Origin: WTHC01 sp965218725
GTDB taxonomy: Archaea > Thermoproteota > Nitrososphaeria > Nitrososphaerales > Nitrosopumilaceae
Direction of reading: 5' to 3'
Assembly (NCBI GenBank): GCA_965218725.1
Contig: CBDCLO010000002.1
Coordinates: 1-64,000 of the forward strand
DNA length: 64,000 bases
Shown: piece by piece, positions 7,802-16,091 of the stretch
Layout of the letters: every line of letters starts with the position of its first letter
Numbering within the stretch: the first letter of the stretch is position 1
Notes under the pieces: model-generated
Seen by the model: the letters and a program-made list of their open reading frames with translations, nothing else
What the model was told of the DNA's origin: nothing
Database searches by the model: none
Position numbers and translations under genes: made by a program

Positions 7802-8446
7802 ATGGATATAACAACAAAACAAATGATGCAAATTGAGGAAAATGGGCACAAAATGGGTTTTTCAAGAAAACTTATGATGGAAAATGCTGGTGCTTCAGTA
7901 GTTAAAATTTTAATTAATAGATTTGTAGATATTTCGTCAAAAGATATTATAGTGTTTGCTGGGTTGGGTAACAATGGTGGTGATGCATTGGTTGCAGCAC
8001 GTCATTTGGTATGTCATGATGCTAATGTGATGGTTATATTGTTAGGTGATCCAAAAATGATAAAAACAGAAGAAAGTAGATCCAATTGGAATATCATAAA
8101 TAGAATGACAACACTCCAAATAATCAACGACAATATAGAGAACATCAATCTTAAACATGATATAATAATAGATGGGATACTGGGTACAGGAATTCATGGT
8201 AATATCAATGAACCTTATTCATCTGCAATAGAATTTATTAATAAATCAAATGCACTTACGCTGTCAGTTGACGTCCCAACTGGAATTGATCCAGATGATG
8301 GGAGCACTGGCAACATTTATGTGAAACCAGATATTACTGTTACATTTCACAAAATTAAAGTAGGCATGAAAAAAACAAATATCTGTGGTCTTATATGTGT
8401 TGAAAAAATAGGAATTCCTCCTGAAGCTGAGATTGGTGTCACATGA
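7802..8446 (+). CDS. nnrE: NAD(P)H-hydrate epimerase (YjeF N-terminal domain)
   Basis: Epimerises damaged (R)-NAD(P)HX so that a dehydratase can repair it. YjeF_N motifs are present: M-E-N-A-G near the start, FAGLGNNGGDALVAARHL (about residues 52-69), DGILGTGIHG and SVDVPTGIDPDDG. The protein has 214 residues and only this domain; the ADP/ATP-dependent dehydratase domain fused to it in many prokaryotes is absent and must be elsewhere or missing. The stop overlaps the next start by four bases (ATGA), suggesting coupled translation. Confidence 0.9.
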   Translation: MDITTKQMMQIEENGHKMGFSRKLMMENAGASVVKILINRFVDISSKDIIVFAGLGNNGGDALVAARHLVCHDANVMVILLGDPKMIKTEESRSNWNIINRMTTLQIINDNIENINLKHDIIIDGILGTGIHGNINEPYSSAIEFINKSNALTLSVDVPTGIDPDDGSTGNIYVKPDITVTFHKIKVGMKKTNICGLICVEKIGIPPEAEIGVT

Positions 8447-9051
8447 AAATTTATCAAATAGAAATAGGTGAAATGAAAAATTTTACGTATTTAATAGAAG
8501 ACGTTACTACAAAAAAGTCAATAATCATAGATCCGTCTTGGGAATTAGAATACGTTAAAAAAGTAATAATAGATCATGATCTTGATATAAAGTATATAGT
8601 AAACACACATAATCATTTTGATCACGTTTTTGGTAATGATGAAATTATAAAATATACAGATGCAAAAATAATTCAGCATAAAAACTCTACTATTAAGCAT
8701 GATATTTCAGTAAATGATGGTGATAAAATAGAGTTTGGTAATTGTAAACTTGTTGTTATTTATACACCTGGACATTCTAAAGATAGTATATGTTTGATCA
8801 ATGATAGTTATATTTTCACAGGAGATACCATATTCATAGGCGGTTGTGGACGTACTGATCTTCCAGGTGGTGATGCAAAAGAACTATACAACAGCATCTT
8901 TAAAATTATATATAATCTAAATGATGACCTGTTACTTTATCCTGGACATAACTATGGAACTTCAATTACTTCCACTATTGGAAATGAGAAAAAATTAAAT
9001 GTAATTTTTAGATGTAAAACTGAATATGACTTTTTAAAATTAGTGCATTGA
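8443..9051 (+). CDS. Metallo-beta-lactamase fold hydrolase (glyoxalase II / persulfide dioxygenase-like)
   Basis: Metal-binding motifs of the MBL superfamily are clear: THNHFDH (about residues 55-61), Y-T-P-G-H-S-K-D-S, TGDTIFIGGCGRTDLPGGD and L-Y-P-G-H-N-Y-G. The GCGRTDLPGG segment is typical of the glyoxalase II/ETHE1-like branch, so it may act on thioesters or persulfides. The actual substrate cannot be deduced. It is translationally coupled to nnrE (4-nt overlap) and followed closely by cobT. Confidence 0.85.
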   Translation: MKIYQIEIGEMKNFTYLIEDVTTKKSIIIDPSWELEYVKKVIIDHDLDIKYIVNTHNHFDHVFGNDEIIKYTDAKIIQHKNSTIKHDISVNDGDKIEFGNCKLVVIYTPGHSKDSICLINDSYIFTGDTIFIGGCGRTDLPGGDAKELYNSIFKIIYNLNDDLLLYPGHNYGTSITSTIGNEKKLNVIFRCKTEYDFLKLVH

Positions 9052-9055
9052 TACA

Positions 9056-10123
9056 TTGCTTAATGACATAAAAATTTTTGGTAGTTATGAAAAAGGGAAA
9101 AATTTTATAGAAAAAGTTTCTGGAAAATCATTTATTTTTTCACTTGTAATATCCTATACTGCAACTTGTATGATTCCGGGAATAACTATTGCAGGTTCTA
9201 GTATACACAAAATGCAGTTTACATCACCATCTGATGCTGAATTTATAAACTATGGATATTGTAAAAACATGCATGCTATTCCTACTACCCCAGATGGAAA
9301 ACTAACACCAGCAGTTATAACTAAAACAGCGCTTGATGTAGCAAGCATTCCACATATTACAATAAATGCTGGTAGCAAAATAACTCCAAGTATACCTTAT
9401 TTTGAAACATGGATTAAACCTGGAAATAACATAACATGTAAACCCGCATTAACTAGATCTAGTTTTTTACATGCTATTAACTATGGCAAATTACTTGGAA
9501 AAACACTTGCATCACTTACAAATTGTTTAGTAATAGGTGAAAGTATACCTGGAGGCACTACTACGGCATTAGCTGTATTAAAAGGACTTGGTATTACTGC
9601 AAAAATAAGCTCTAGCATGCCTAATAATCCATTAAAATTAAAAAATAAAATAGTAGATTATGCAATATCACGAATAAACTCAAATGATCCATTTGATATT
9701 GTGAGAAGTCTTGGGGATCCAATAATCCCATTTATAGCTGGTATTTTGAATACAGCATCTAAAAATACAAATGTTATACTAGCAGGTGGAACACAAATGG
9801 CAGCAGTAATGGCATTTGCTAGCTATATTGGTTATGACATAAATAAAATTTCAATAGGAACCACTTCATATATAATTAATGATAAATCAGCAGATTTTTT
9901 AGATACAGTAAAAAAAATTTGTGATGTCCCTGTATTAAGTCCAAAACTAGAATTAGAAAATTCTAAAATTACAGCATTACAATCTTATTCTAAAGGATTC
10001 GTAAAAGATGGTGTTGGGGCTGGAGGTAGTATTATTACAGCTATATTAAAAATAGGAATTGACTCACAAAATCTACTAAAACTAATTGAAAATAAATATA
10101 AAAAATTATTTAACAGTTATTGA
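9056..10123 (+). CDS. cobT: CobT-like nicotinate-nucleotide phosphoribosyltransferase (archaeal type)
   Basis: Resembles the archaeal CobT family (UPF0284/TIGR00303-like) that activates the lower-ligand base for cobalamin. Features are P-G-I-T-I-A-G, TPAVITKTALDVASIP, GESIPGGTTTALAVLKGLG, SSSMPNNP and I-L-A-G-G-T-Q-M-A-A. The start is TTG at 9056, four nucleotides after the hydrolase stop. Ammonia-oxidising archaea are known cobalamin makers. The 3' end overlaps the convergent glmS by 18 nt. Confidence 0.85.
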   Translation: MLNDIKIFGSYEKGKNFIEKVSGKSFIFSLVISYTATCMIPGITIAGSSIHKMQFTSPSDAEFINYGYCKNMHAIPTTPDGKLTPAVITKTALDVASIPHITINAGSKITPSIPYFETWIKPGNNITCKPALTRSSFLHAINYGKLLGKTLASLTNCLVIGESIPGGTTTALAVLKGLGITAKISSSMPNNPLKLKNKIVDYAISRINSNDPFDIVRSLGDPIIPFIAGILNTASKNTNVILAGGTQMAAVMAFASYIGYDINKISIGTTSYIINDKSADFLDTVKKICDVPVLSPKLELENSKITALQSYSKGFVKDGVGAGGSIITAILKIGIDSQNLLKLIENKYKKLFNSY

Positions 10124-11851
10124 TTTTGCAAGATTGCGTGGATAATCTGGATCTATATTTTTCTCTATTGCCAAATAATATGCTAGAAGCTGTAACGGTA
10201 CTATCTCTAATATGGGAAGTGTTACACTATTGTTATTTGGTATTTTAATCCAATAATCATATATCTCATTATACACATCAGAAACTCCAATTATCTTTGC
10301 TCCTCTTAATTTAATTTCGTTTATATTTATTAACATATCAAAATATGTTGAATCTTTTGGATTTATTGCAATAATATACATATCTGAATCAATAAGTGTG
10401 AGTGATCCATGTTTTAATTCACTGCCTACTATGCTCTCTGCATGGATATATGCCAGTTCTTTTAATTTTAATGCACATTCAGCCGCAACTGGATAATGCA
10501 TACCTCTTCCTAACACATACATATTACATACGTTCTTTAATTTTTTAGCAATTGTAAATATTTCTAATTTAGTCGACAATATATTTAATATAGACTCTGA
10601 TAATTCATTAGGATCAATAAGATTTTTTTTAGATAATTTTTCAACAAGTTTATAAATAGTAATAAGTTGTGCAGTAAAACTTTTTGTAGCCGCAACTCCT
10701 ATCTCTGGGCCGCAGTTAATGCCTACTGAATATGTAGATTTTTGTGTTAGTAATGATGTCAATGTATTTACGATGGATATAACACGCATATTTAATTTAT
10801 TTGCAGCATCTACAGCATCAATAATATCTGCAGTCTCACCACTCTGTGATATGACTAATAACAAATAATTTGCCTTTATATCAGGTAAAAAAATAAATTC
10901 TCCAGCAACTATAGATTCTACGATAAAGCCACAGTATTTTGATATTAAATATTTTGCTACAAGTGCAACATTATAACTAGATCCACTTCCAATTACATAC
11001 ATTTTTTTAGTTTTTTTAATAGTTTTAACAGCTCTATCTATTGTGTTATTATTATCTATTTTTAATACTGTATATGATTGTTCAAAAATCTCTTTTAGTG
11101 TAAAGTGTTTATATTTTCCCTTACTAACAATCTGAAGTTTTTGTTTTATTTTTATTATTTTATATTTTATAGGGATCCCGTTAAAATCATAAATATTTAT
11201 GCCTTTATAATCCAATGATGCAAAACTCCAATCTTTTAGATATATAATGTTATTTGTATGTTCTGACAAACCTAAAATATCACTAGCAATAAAATAACTT
11301 TTGTTTTTTATTCCTATTACTATTGGTTTACAACACCTCACAACAAATAATTTATTTTTGAAAATAATAATAAATGAATATTTGCCTTTTAATTTTGAAA
11401 TTGTTCTAATAATAGATTTTGGCATACTTAACGTCTTCTCGAAATTATATTGTAATAAATTTGCGATTACCTCGCTATCTGTATCGCTATTAAACTTATA
11501 TCCGCTACTTTGTAATTTTTTTTTTAGTTCACTAAAATTATCAATTATACCATTATGAACTATTGCAATTTTACCAGAATTGCTGAGATGTGGATGTGCA
11601 TTGATATCTGATATATCTCCATGAGTAGCCCATCTTGTATGTCCTATACCAATATTCCCTGGCAGTTTATCTAGTCTTTCTATTTTATTAACTTCTGAAA
11701 CACTGCCTGCCTTCTTTTTTGTAATAATTTTATTTTCATATTCTGTAGATATACCAGCACTATCATACCCTCTGTACTCCATTTTTTTTAATCCTTTCAC
11801 CAAGATCGGAGCTGCCATATTTTTACCACAATAACCTATTATAGAACACAT
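10106..11851 (-). CDS. glmS: Glutamine-fructose-6-phosphate aminotransferase (isomerising)
   Basis: Makes glucosamine-6-phosphate for UDP-GlcNAc and surface glycans. The N-terminal class II glutamine amidotransferase domain begins MCSIIGY, exposing the catalytic Cys, and continues with EYRGYDSAG, GHTRWATHG and VHNGIIDN. Two SIS sugar isomerase domains follow: VIGSGSSYNVALVAKY with SQSGETADIIDA, and VLGRGMHYPVAAECALKLKE. The C-terminus D-P-D-Y-P-R-N-L-A-K-S-I-T-V-K is canonical. The length is 581 residues. It is transcribed alone, convergent with cobT. Confidence 0.96.
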   Translation of the reverse strand: MCSIIGYCGKNMAAPILVKGLKKMEYRGYDSAGISTEYENKIITKKKAGSVSEVNKIERLDKLPGNIGIGHTRWATHGDISDINAHPHLSNSGKIAIVHNGIIDNFSELKKKLQSSGYKFNSDTDSEVIANLLQYNFEKTLSMPKSIIRTISKLKGKYSFIIIFKNKLFVVRCCKPIVIGIKNKSYFIASDILGLSEHTNNIIYLKDWSFASLDYKGINIYDFNGIPIKYKIIKIKQKLQIVSKGKYKHFTLKEIFEQSYTVLKIDNNNTIDRAVKTIKKTKKMYVIGSGSSYNVALVAKYLISKYCGFIVESIVAGEFIFLPDIKANYLLLVISQSGETADIIDAVDAANKLNMRVISIVNTLTSLLTQKSTYSVGINCGPEIGVAATKSFTAQLITIYKLVEKLSKKNLIDPNELSESILNILSTKLEIFTIAKKLKNVCNMYVLGRGMHYPVAAECALKLKELAYIHAESIVGSELKHGSLTLIDSDMYIIAINPKDSTYFDMLININEIKLRGAKIIGVSDVYNEIYDYWIKIPNNNSVTLPILEIVPLQLLAYYLAIEKNIDPDYPRNLAKSITVK

Positions 11852-11899
11852 TTTTATCCTAAATTATTTATTATTTTTGTGAATCTATAATTTATCACC

Positions 11900-12421
11900 T
11901 TACTTGTTTCCAGAATTTTCAATTTTTTCTAATAGATCATTTAATGATGATTTTGGGCATAATCTGATATTTTTTTCTTCTTCTATTTTTACTCTATATG
12001 ACGGTATATTATTAATTCTGTCTAATATCATTACATGTTTATGTGTAATTGCCTGTCTAGCTTGATACGGAGTCTTAAAAAGTAGTTTTTTTTGAACAAT
12101 TGTTTGTAATCTACGTGATAATAGATCATTTATTTGAAGGTTTAAAACATCATCCAATGTAGAATCACCACCTATCACTCCTATACGTATCAACGATTTC
12201 ATAAATATTGGTTCCTTCACAGCCCTCATCTCTTTTCGTAATGCAAGTAATGAACGTGCTTGATGTCTTATTCTAGAAAGCTCTGTATGCTCTTTCCATA
12301 ACTCTTTTTTTGTTTTAAGTCCAAATCCTCCCATTAATTTTAATTCTTCCATCTTCAGATCATAGTTGAATGGCCTTTTAGGCTTCTTCCATAGTCTCCT
12401 TGATTTCTTAGGATCTCCCAT
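11900..12421 (-). CDS. rpsD: 30S ribosomal protein S4 (uS4)
   Basis: Primary 16S rRNA-binding protein. The archaeal N-terminus MGDPKKSRRLWKKPKRPF and the S4 domain (RRLQTIVQKK, then Q-A-R-Q-A-I-T-H-K-H) are clear. The length of 173 residues is normal. It lies 38 nt downstream of rpsM, the usual archaeal S13-S4 order. The S11-rpoD-L18e genes that often follow are absent here; glmS follows instead. Confidence 0.96.
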   Translation of the reverse strand: MGDPKKSRRLWKKPKRPFNYDLKMEELKLMGGFGLKTKKELWKEHTELSRIRHQARSLLALRKEMRAVKEPIFMKSLIRIGVIGGDSTLDDVLNLQINDLLSRRLQTIVQKKLLFKTPYQARQAITHKHVMILDRINNIPSYRVKIEEEKNIRLCPKSSLNDLLEKIENSGNK

Positions 12422-12459
12422 TTTTACACCTTACATTATCAAGTACTTAGCTTTTATTT

Positions 12460-12948
12460 CTAGTTACTTGAATTTTTTTGATCAGTAGTTTGTCTGGGTA
12501 CTATTTTACCGCCCTTCTTAACACCTACTGCTCCCCCTCTTCTTCCAGTACAGCGTGTTCTCTGTCCTCTTACCTTTAAATTAAACATACGTCTATATCC
12601 TTTCCAACTGTTAGTTATCTTTTCTCTTTCTAGATCTTTCCTAATTTTTAGTGTGATATCAGAATCTATCAAATGTAAATTTTTTCCAGTTTCTATGTCT
12701 TTCCTCCTATTCAAAAACCATATCGGAAAACCTGTAGGTTCTTTTATTATTTTTTCTATTGAACTTATTTGTTGATCATTAAGGTAACCAATATCAATAC
12801 CATGATCTATTTTTAATGAATTTAATATACTGTTAGCAAATGTATACCCCACGCCTCTTATTTGAGTGAGTCCAGATATTATTTTTTTGTTTCCAGGTAT
12901 ATCATTCCCTACAATCCTTACTATATATTTATAATCTGTCGTGATCAA
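12460..12948 (-). CDS. rpsM: 30S ribosomal protein S13 (uS13)
   Basis: Head protein of the small subunit. Seen are YKYIVRIVGNDIPG, LTQIRGVGYTFA, FPIWFLNRRKDIETG, S-W-K-G-Y-R-R-M, GQRTRCTGRRGGAVGVKK. The 162-residue length is slightly long for the family because of the archaeal C-terminal extension. The start appears to be TTG at 12948 (MITTDYKYIV). First gene of the S13-S4 pair. Confidence 0.95.
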   Translation of the reverse strand: MITTDYKYIVRIVGNDIPGNKKIISGLTQIRGVGYTFANSILNSLKIDHGIDIGYLNDQQISSIEKIIKEPTGFPIWFLNRRKDIETGKNLHLIDSDITLKIRKDLEREKITNSWKGYRRMFNLKVRGQRTRCTGRRGGAVGVKKGGKIVPRQTTDQKNSSN

Positions 12949-13378
12949 ATTTATTCAATGGAACAAGTTACCCAGTTAAAAACCATTCTAGCACTAATTT
13001 CTTATGCACTTTATACGTACCTATAGTTTTATTAGTGATTTAAATACTAAGGATAACGCATTGAAATAAGTGATATATAAATTAGTGGCATGTATATTAG
13101 TAGCATATAAAATTTTGTATGCGAATTAAAGATATTAATTATATAATTTTATGTAATTAACGTGAATTATAATAAAATGATAAACCAGTGTTTTAAACCA
13201 TTATATTTAGCCAATACAGCTACTACCACGAATACATACTCAGTAAATATTATCTACTGTTCTATTACTGATATTTATAAAATATTAATAAATTAGAGTA
13301 ACTTTTTGTTATTTTTAAAATAACCAATTTTACAAACAAAAATAAAAAATTTTAAAAGGTAGTTTATTAACTAACTTT
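12949..13378. other. Non-coding divergent gap between rpsM and the winged-helix gene
   Basis: About 430 nt with no plausible ORF and no recognisable structured RNA. It should hold the rpsM promoter on one side and the promoter of the 13379 gene (TTTTAAAA-type box at about 13349-13357, 22-30 nt before its ATG) on the other. The middle is A/T-rich sequence in which no pattern was recognised. Confidence 0.4.
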
Positions 13379-13675
13379 ATGAATAACAAAATTATTGACT
13401 ATATATTTGATCCAAAAATATATGAAATTCTAATTGAATTAGAAAACTCAAATAAAGACGAGTTTTATCTGGAAAAGAAATTATGTATTACAAAATATGA
13501 AATAAAAAAAAGACTGAACTATCTTCTGAAACATGGTTTTATTAAAATATCGACATGTAATAATAATACTACATATCAACTAGATTCTAACAAATTATCA
13601 AGAGCAGTTGAACACAATGAAAATTTAGAAGAAATCACAGACGGATTAATAGAAATTAATAGTTTCTTAAATTAA
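13379..13675 (+). CDS. Small winged-helix-like putative transcriptional regulator
   Basis: A 98-residue protein not confidently assigned to a named family. The pattern I-Y-E-I-L-I-E-L, a middle helix KYEIKKRLNYLLKHGFIKIS and a following strand (Y-Q-L-D-S) resemble a winged helix-turn-helix of the ArsR/MarR-like type. The C-terminal third is acidic. No metal-binding Cys cluster is visible. It is encoded just upstream of the palindrome that precedes the multicopper oxidase, so it is a candidate binder of that site; this is inference from position. Confidence 0.55.
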   Translation: MNNKIIDYIFDPKIYEILIELENSNKDEFYLEKKLCITKYEIKKRLNYLLKHGFIKISTCNNNTTYQLDSNKLSRAVEHNENLEEITDGLIEINSFLN

Positions 13676-13770
13676 ATTATTTGTGTTTTGTAGTTTTTGT
13701 TATACGAAATAACTTTCAGTATTTTATTTTCTTATTATACATTATTTATTAGCTATTTGTATACTAACAA

Positions 13771-13805
13771 CTTAGTCTAGGTTAAATTTTTTAACATAGG
13801 CTAAG
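13771..13805. promoter_or_regulatory. Palindromic operator candidate upstream of the multicopper oxidase
   Basis: Left arm CTTAGTCTAGGTTAA (13771-13785), 5-nt A/T spacer, right arm TTAACATAGGCTAAG (13791-13805); 13 of 15 positions are complementary. It ends one base before the TATA-like box of the oxidase gene, the usual place for an archaeal activator or repressor site. The TTAG/CTAGG/CTAAG half-site look recalls DtxR-family metal-regulator sites, but that resemblance is by eye only. Confidence 0.6.
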
Positions 13806-13806
13806 T

Positions 13807-13816
13807 TTTAAATATA
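13807..13816 (+). promoter_or_regulatory. TATA box of the multicopper oxidase operon
   Basis: TTTAAATATA lies 20-29 nt upstream of the GTG start at 13836, directly abutting the palindrome at 13771-13805. Confidence 0.5.
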
Positions 13817-13835
13817 CTTTAAAACTACATACTGT

Positions 13836-14846
13836 GTGAGCAATTACCACAAAAGTAAATTTCTTTATTTTTTGTTTTTTGTTCTAATTATATCTTCACT
13901 AATGTATATTTTTTCTAAATCTATAATAGCACAAGATGAAAAAAAAATATTTACTATGCATAACGGTTCATATGTAACAACAACTGGTAAAATACTAGAT
14001 CCTATACATAATACAAAAATACTTGATTTTGAACCAGAGTATTATCTTCGTGACTTTAGCTACGGTACTGTAATTAATAATAACGATCAAATAATACGTG
14101 AATTTACTATAATAGCTAATGATGATGCAGTTATGGAAGTGTCACCAGGTGTATTTTTTAATGTTTGGACTTTTAATGGTACAGTCCCTGGACCAACTAT
14201 AAGAGCTACTGAAGGTGACGTAGTGCGTATTAATTTTATAAATCATGGTACACGTCCTCACACATTGCATTTTCATGGTATTCATGAAGCTGAAATGGAT
14301 GGTGTTTTTGAAATAGTTGGTCCAGGTGGACGATTTGAATATGAGTGGATAGCATCACCAGTTGGAATTCACCCATATCATTGTCATATCATGCCTTTAG
14401 AGGAGCATATTGGGCATGGACTATACGGAGTTTATATTGTTGATCCAAAAGAAGGACGACAACAAGCTGATGAAATGGTTATGGTACTAAATGGATTTGA
14501 TACAGACTTTGACATGGAAAATAATTTTTATGCTGTAAATACAATACCATTTTACTATCAACATAACCCAATTAGTATCAATATCAACGAACTAGTTAGA
14601 GTTTACGTACTCAATATGTTAGAATTTGATCCCATTAATAATCTTCATTTGCATGGGAACTTGTATAATTATTATCCTACTGGAACATCCACGATCCCTT
14701 CCACATTCACTGATATGATAACACTTTCACAGACTGAAAGAGGAATTATTGAATTTGAATATACCATGGCAGGAAAATATCTATTTCATGCACATAAAGT
14801 GGAATTTTCTGAAAAAGGTTGGACTGGAATATTCTTAGTAAAATAA
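13836..14846 (+). CDS. Two-domain multicopper oxidase, secreted
   Basis: Cupredoxin-type copper enzyme with an N-terminal signal/anchor (hydrophobic residues about 8-31). Domain 1 has PHTLHFHG (His 142, 145, 147) and PYHCH (His 182, Cys 183, His 184), then His 191 and His 194 before G-L-Y-G. Domain 2 has L-H-L-H-G (His 271, 273) and F-H-A-H-K (His 318, 320) but no Cys. This gives a full His set for a trinuclear centre and one type 1 site in domain 1, with Leu where many type 1 sites have axial Met. Such proteins are common in ammonia-oxidising archaea and are often annotated as NirK- or laccase-like; the substrate is unknown. The start is GTG. The ZIP transporter follows 6 nt later. Confidence 0.88.
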   Translation: MSNYHKSKFLYFLFFVLIISSLMYIFSKSIIAQDEKKIFTMHNGSYVTTTGKILDPIHNTKILDFEPEYYLRDFSYGTVINNNDQIIREFTIIANDDAVMEVSPGVFFNVWTFNGTVPGPTIRATEGDVVRINFINHGTRPHTLHFHGIHEAEMDGVFEIVGPGGRFEYEWIASPVGIHPYHCHIMPLEEHIGHGLYGVYIVDPKEGRQQADEMVMVLNGFDTDFDMENNFYAVNTIPFYYQHNPISININELVRVYVLNMLEFDPINNLHLHGNLYNYYPTGTSTIPSTFTDMITLSQTERGIIEFEYTMAGKYLFHAHKVEFSEKGWTGIFLVK

Positions 14847-14852
14847 ATTTTT

Positions 14853-16013
14853 ATGATGAAATTTAAATCATTGTTAAGCAAAAAATATATTTTTGGAATA
14901 CTACCGTTTGTGTTTATAATTATTATGATAATATATTTTAATAGTGCACCCATGATTGAATTTGGAGTACAATTACCTGATATTGCTATAGAAACTGTAG
15001 ATTTTTTAGACACTGAAATATTAATAACAGTAAGAAATACAGGTCATATTCCAATAAAAATAGCAATAGCTGATATTAACGATCGAATTCAACCTGCTGC
15101 AATTGAACCTGATAACCATCTAGAACGATTTGAAGTTGCTTTGGTGAGAATTCCTTTTGCGTGGAATGAATCAGAACCTTATAAAATAGGTCTTACCACT
15201 GCTGATGGGATACGATTTGAAAAAGAAATAAAATCCTCATTTCATTCATTATCTCCAAATTTTGATACTATACTATTATTTATTACAATAGGAATATGCG
15301 TTGGAATAATACCAATATTTATAGGTGTACTTTGGTTACCGTTTATAAAATTAATTAAAAGTAAATATAGTTTTTTTTTATCATTTACGATAGGACTATT
15401 ATTATTTTTGGCAATCGATACAATAGAGGAATTATTTCATATATCTGAAAATCTATCTAGTTTTAATAGTACTTTATTGATTATTACAATAATTTTATTA
15501 TCTGTTATTTGTTTACATCATTTTAGTAATAAATTATCAAGTGGAATAACATACTCTAAACCAGTATTACTAAAATATACTTATGTTGCACTAGTTATTG
15601 CAATTGGGATAGGCCTACATAATTTTGGTGAAGGTATATCCATAGGTGCATCTATTAGGCTTGGACAAATGTCATTAGGAAATTTTTTAATAATGGGATT
15701 TGCTCTACACAACATTACCGAAGGAGTAGCTATAGCTACACCATTATCAAAAGAAAAATCAATTAAAAATATTATTGTTGTGGCAATTATTGCTGGATTT
15801 CCAACCATATTAGGGGTACTAATAGGTGGCTTTGTATATTCTATTATTGCAAGTGTTATATTCCTCTCAATTGGTGTTGGATCTATAATTTATATAATAC
15901 TCACCCTCCTTAATTTGATAAAAAAGGAACATGGTAATATAACCAGTGTTAGTAACACATCAGGCATTTCATTTGCAATGATCACCATGTATGCAACCAG
16001 CATTCTCATATGA
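14853..16013 (+). CDS. ZIP family metal transporter with N-terminal extracytoplasmic domain
   Basis: Membrane carrier for divalent metals. The paired ZIP signatures are clear: G-L-H-N-F-G-E-G-I-S-I-G-A-S and A-L-H-N-I-T-E-G-V-A-I-A, both in transmembrane helices and supplying the metal ligands. An N-terminal membrane anchor (about residues 11-29) is followed by roughly 100 residues predicted to be outside and beta-rich, an extension absent from minimal ZIP proteins. It is separated from the oxidase by 6 nt, so the two are probably one operon supplying or sensing metal for the oxidase (inference). Substrate could be Zn, Fe, Mn or Cu. Confidence 0.87.
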   Translation: MMKFKSLLSKKYIFGILPFVFIIIMIIYFNSAPMIEFGVQLPDIAIETVDFLDTEILITVRNTGHIPIKIAIADINDRIQPAAIEPDNHLERFEVALVRIPFAWNESEPYKIGLTTADGIRFEKEIKSSFHSLSPNFDTILLFITIGICVGIIPIFIGVLWLPFIKLIKSKYSFFLSFTIGLLLFLAIDTIEELFHISENLSSFNSTLLIITIILLSVICLHHFSNKLSSGITYSKPVLLKYTYVALVIAIGIGLHNFGEGISIGASIRLGQMSLGNFLIMGFALHNITEGVAIATPLSKEKSIKNIIVVAIIAGFPTILGVLIGGFVYSIIASVIFLSIGVGSIIYIILTLLNLIKKEHGNITSVSNTSGISFAMITMYATSILI

Positions 16014-16091
16014 TGTATTATTTAAAATTAGAACTCGATTCAACTTATTCTGGACAATTATTTAATATTAGTAGTAATTCTAAGAGCTGTA

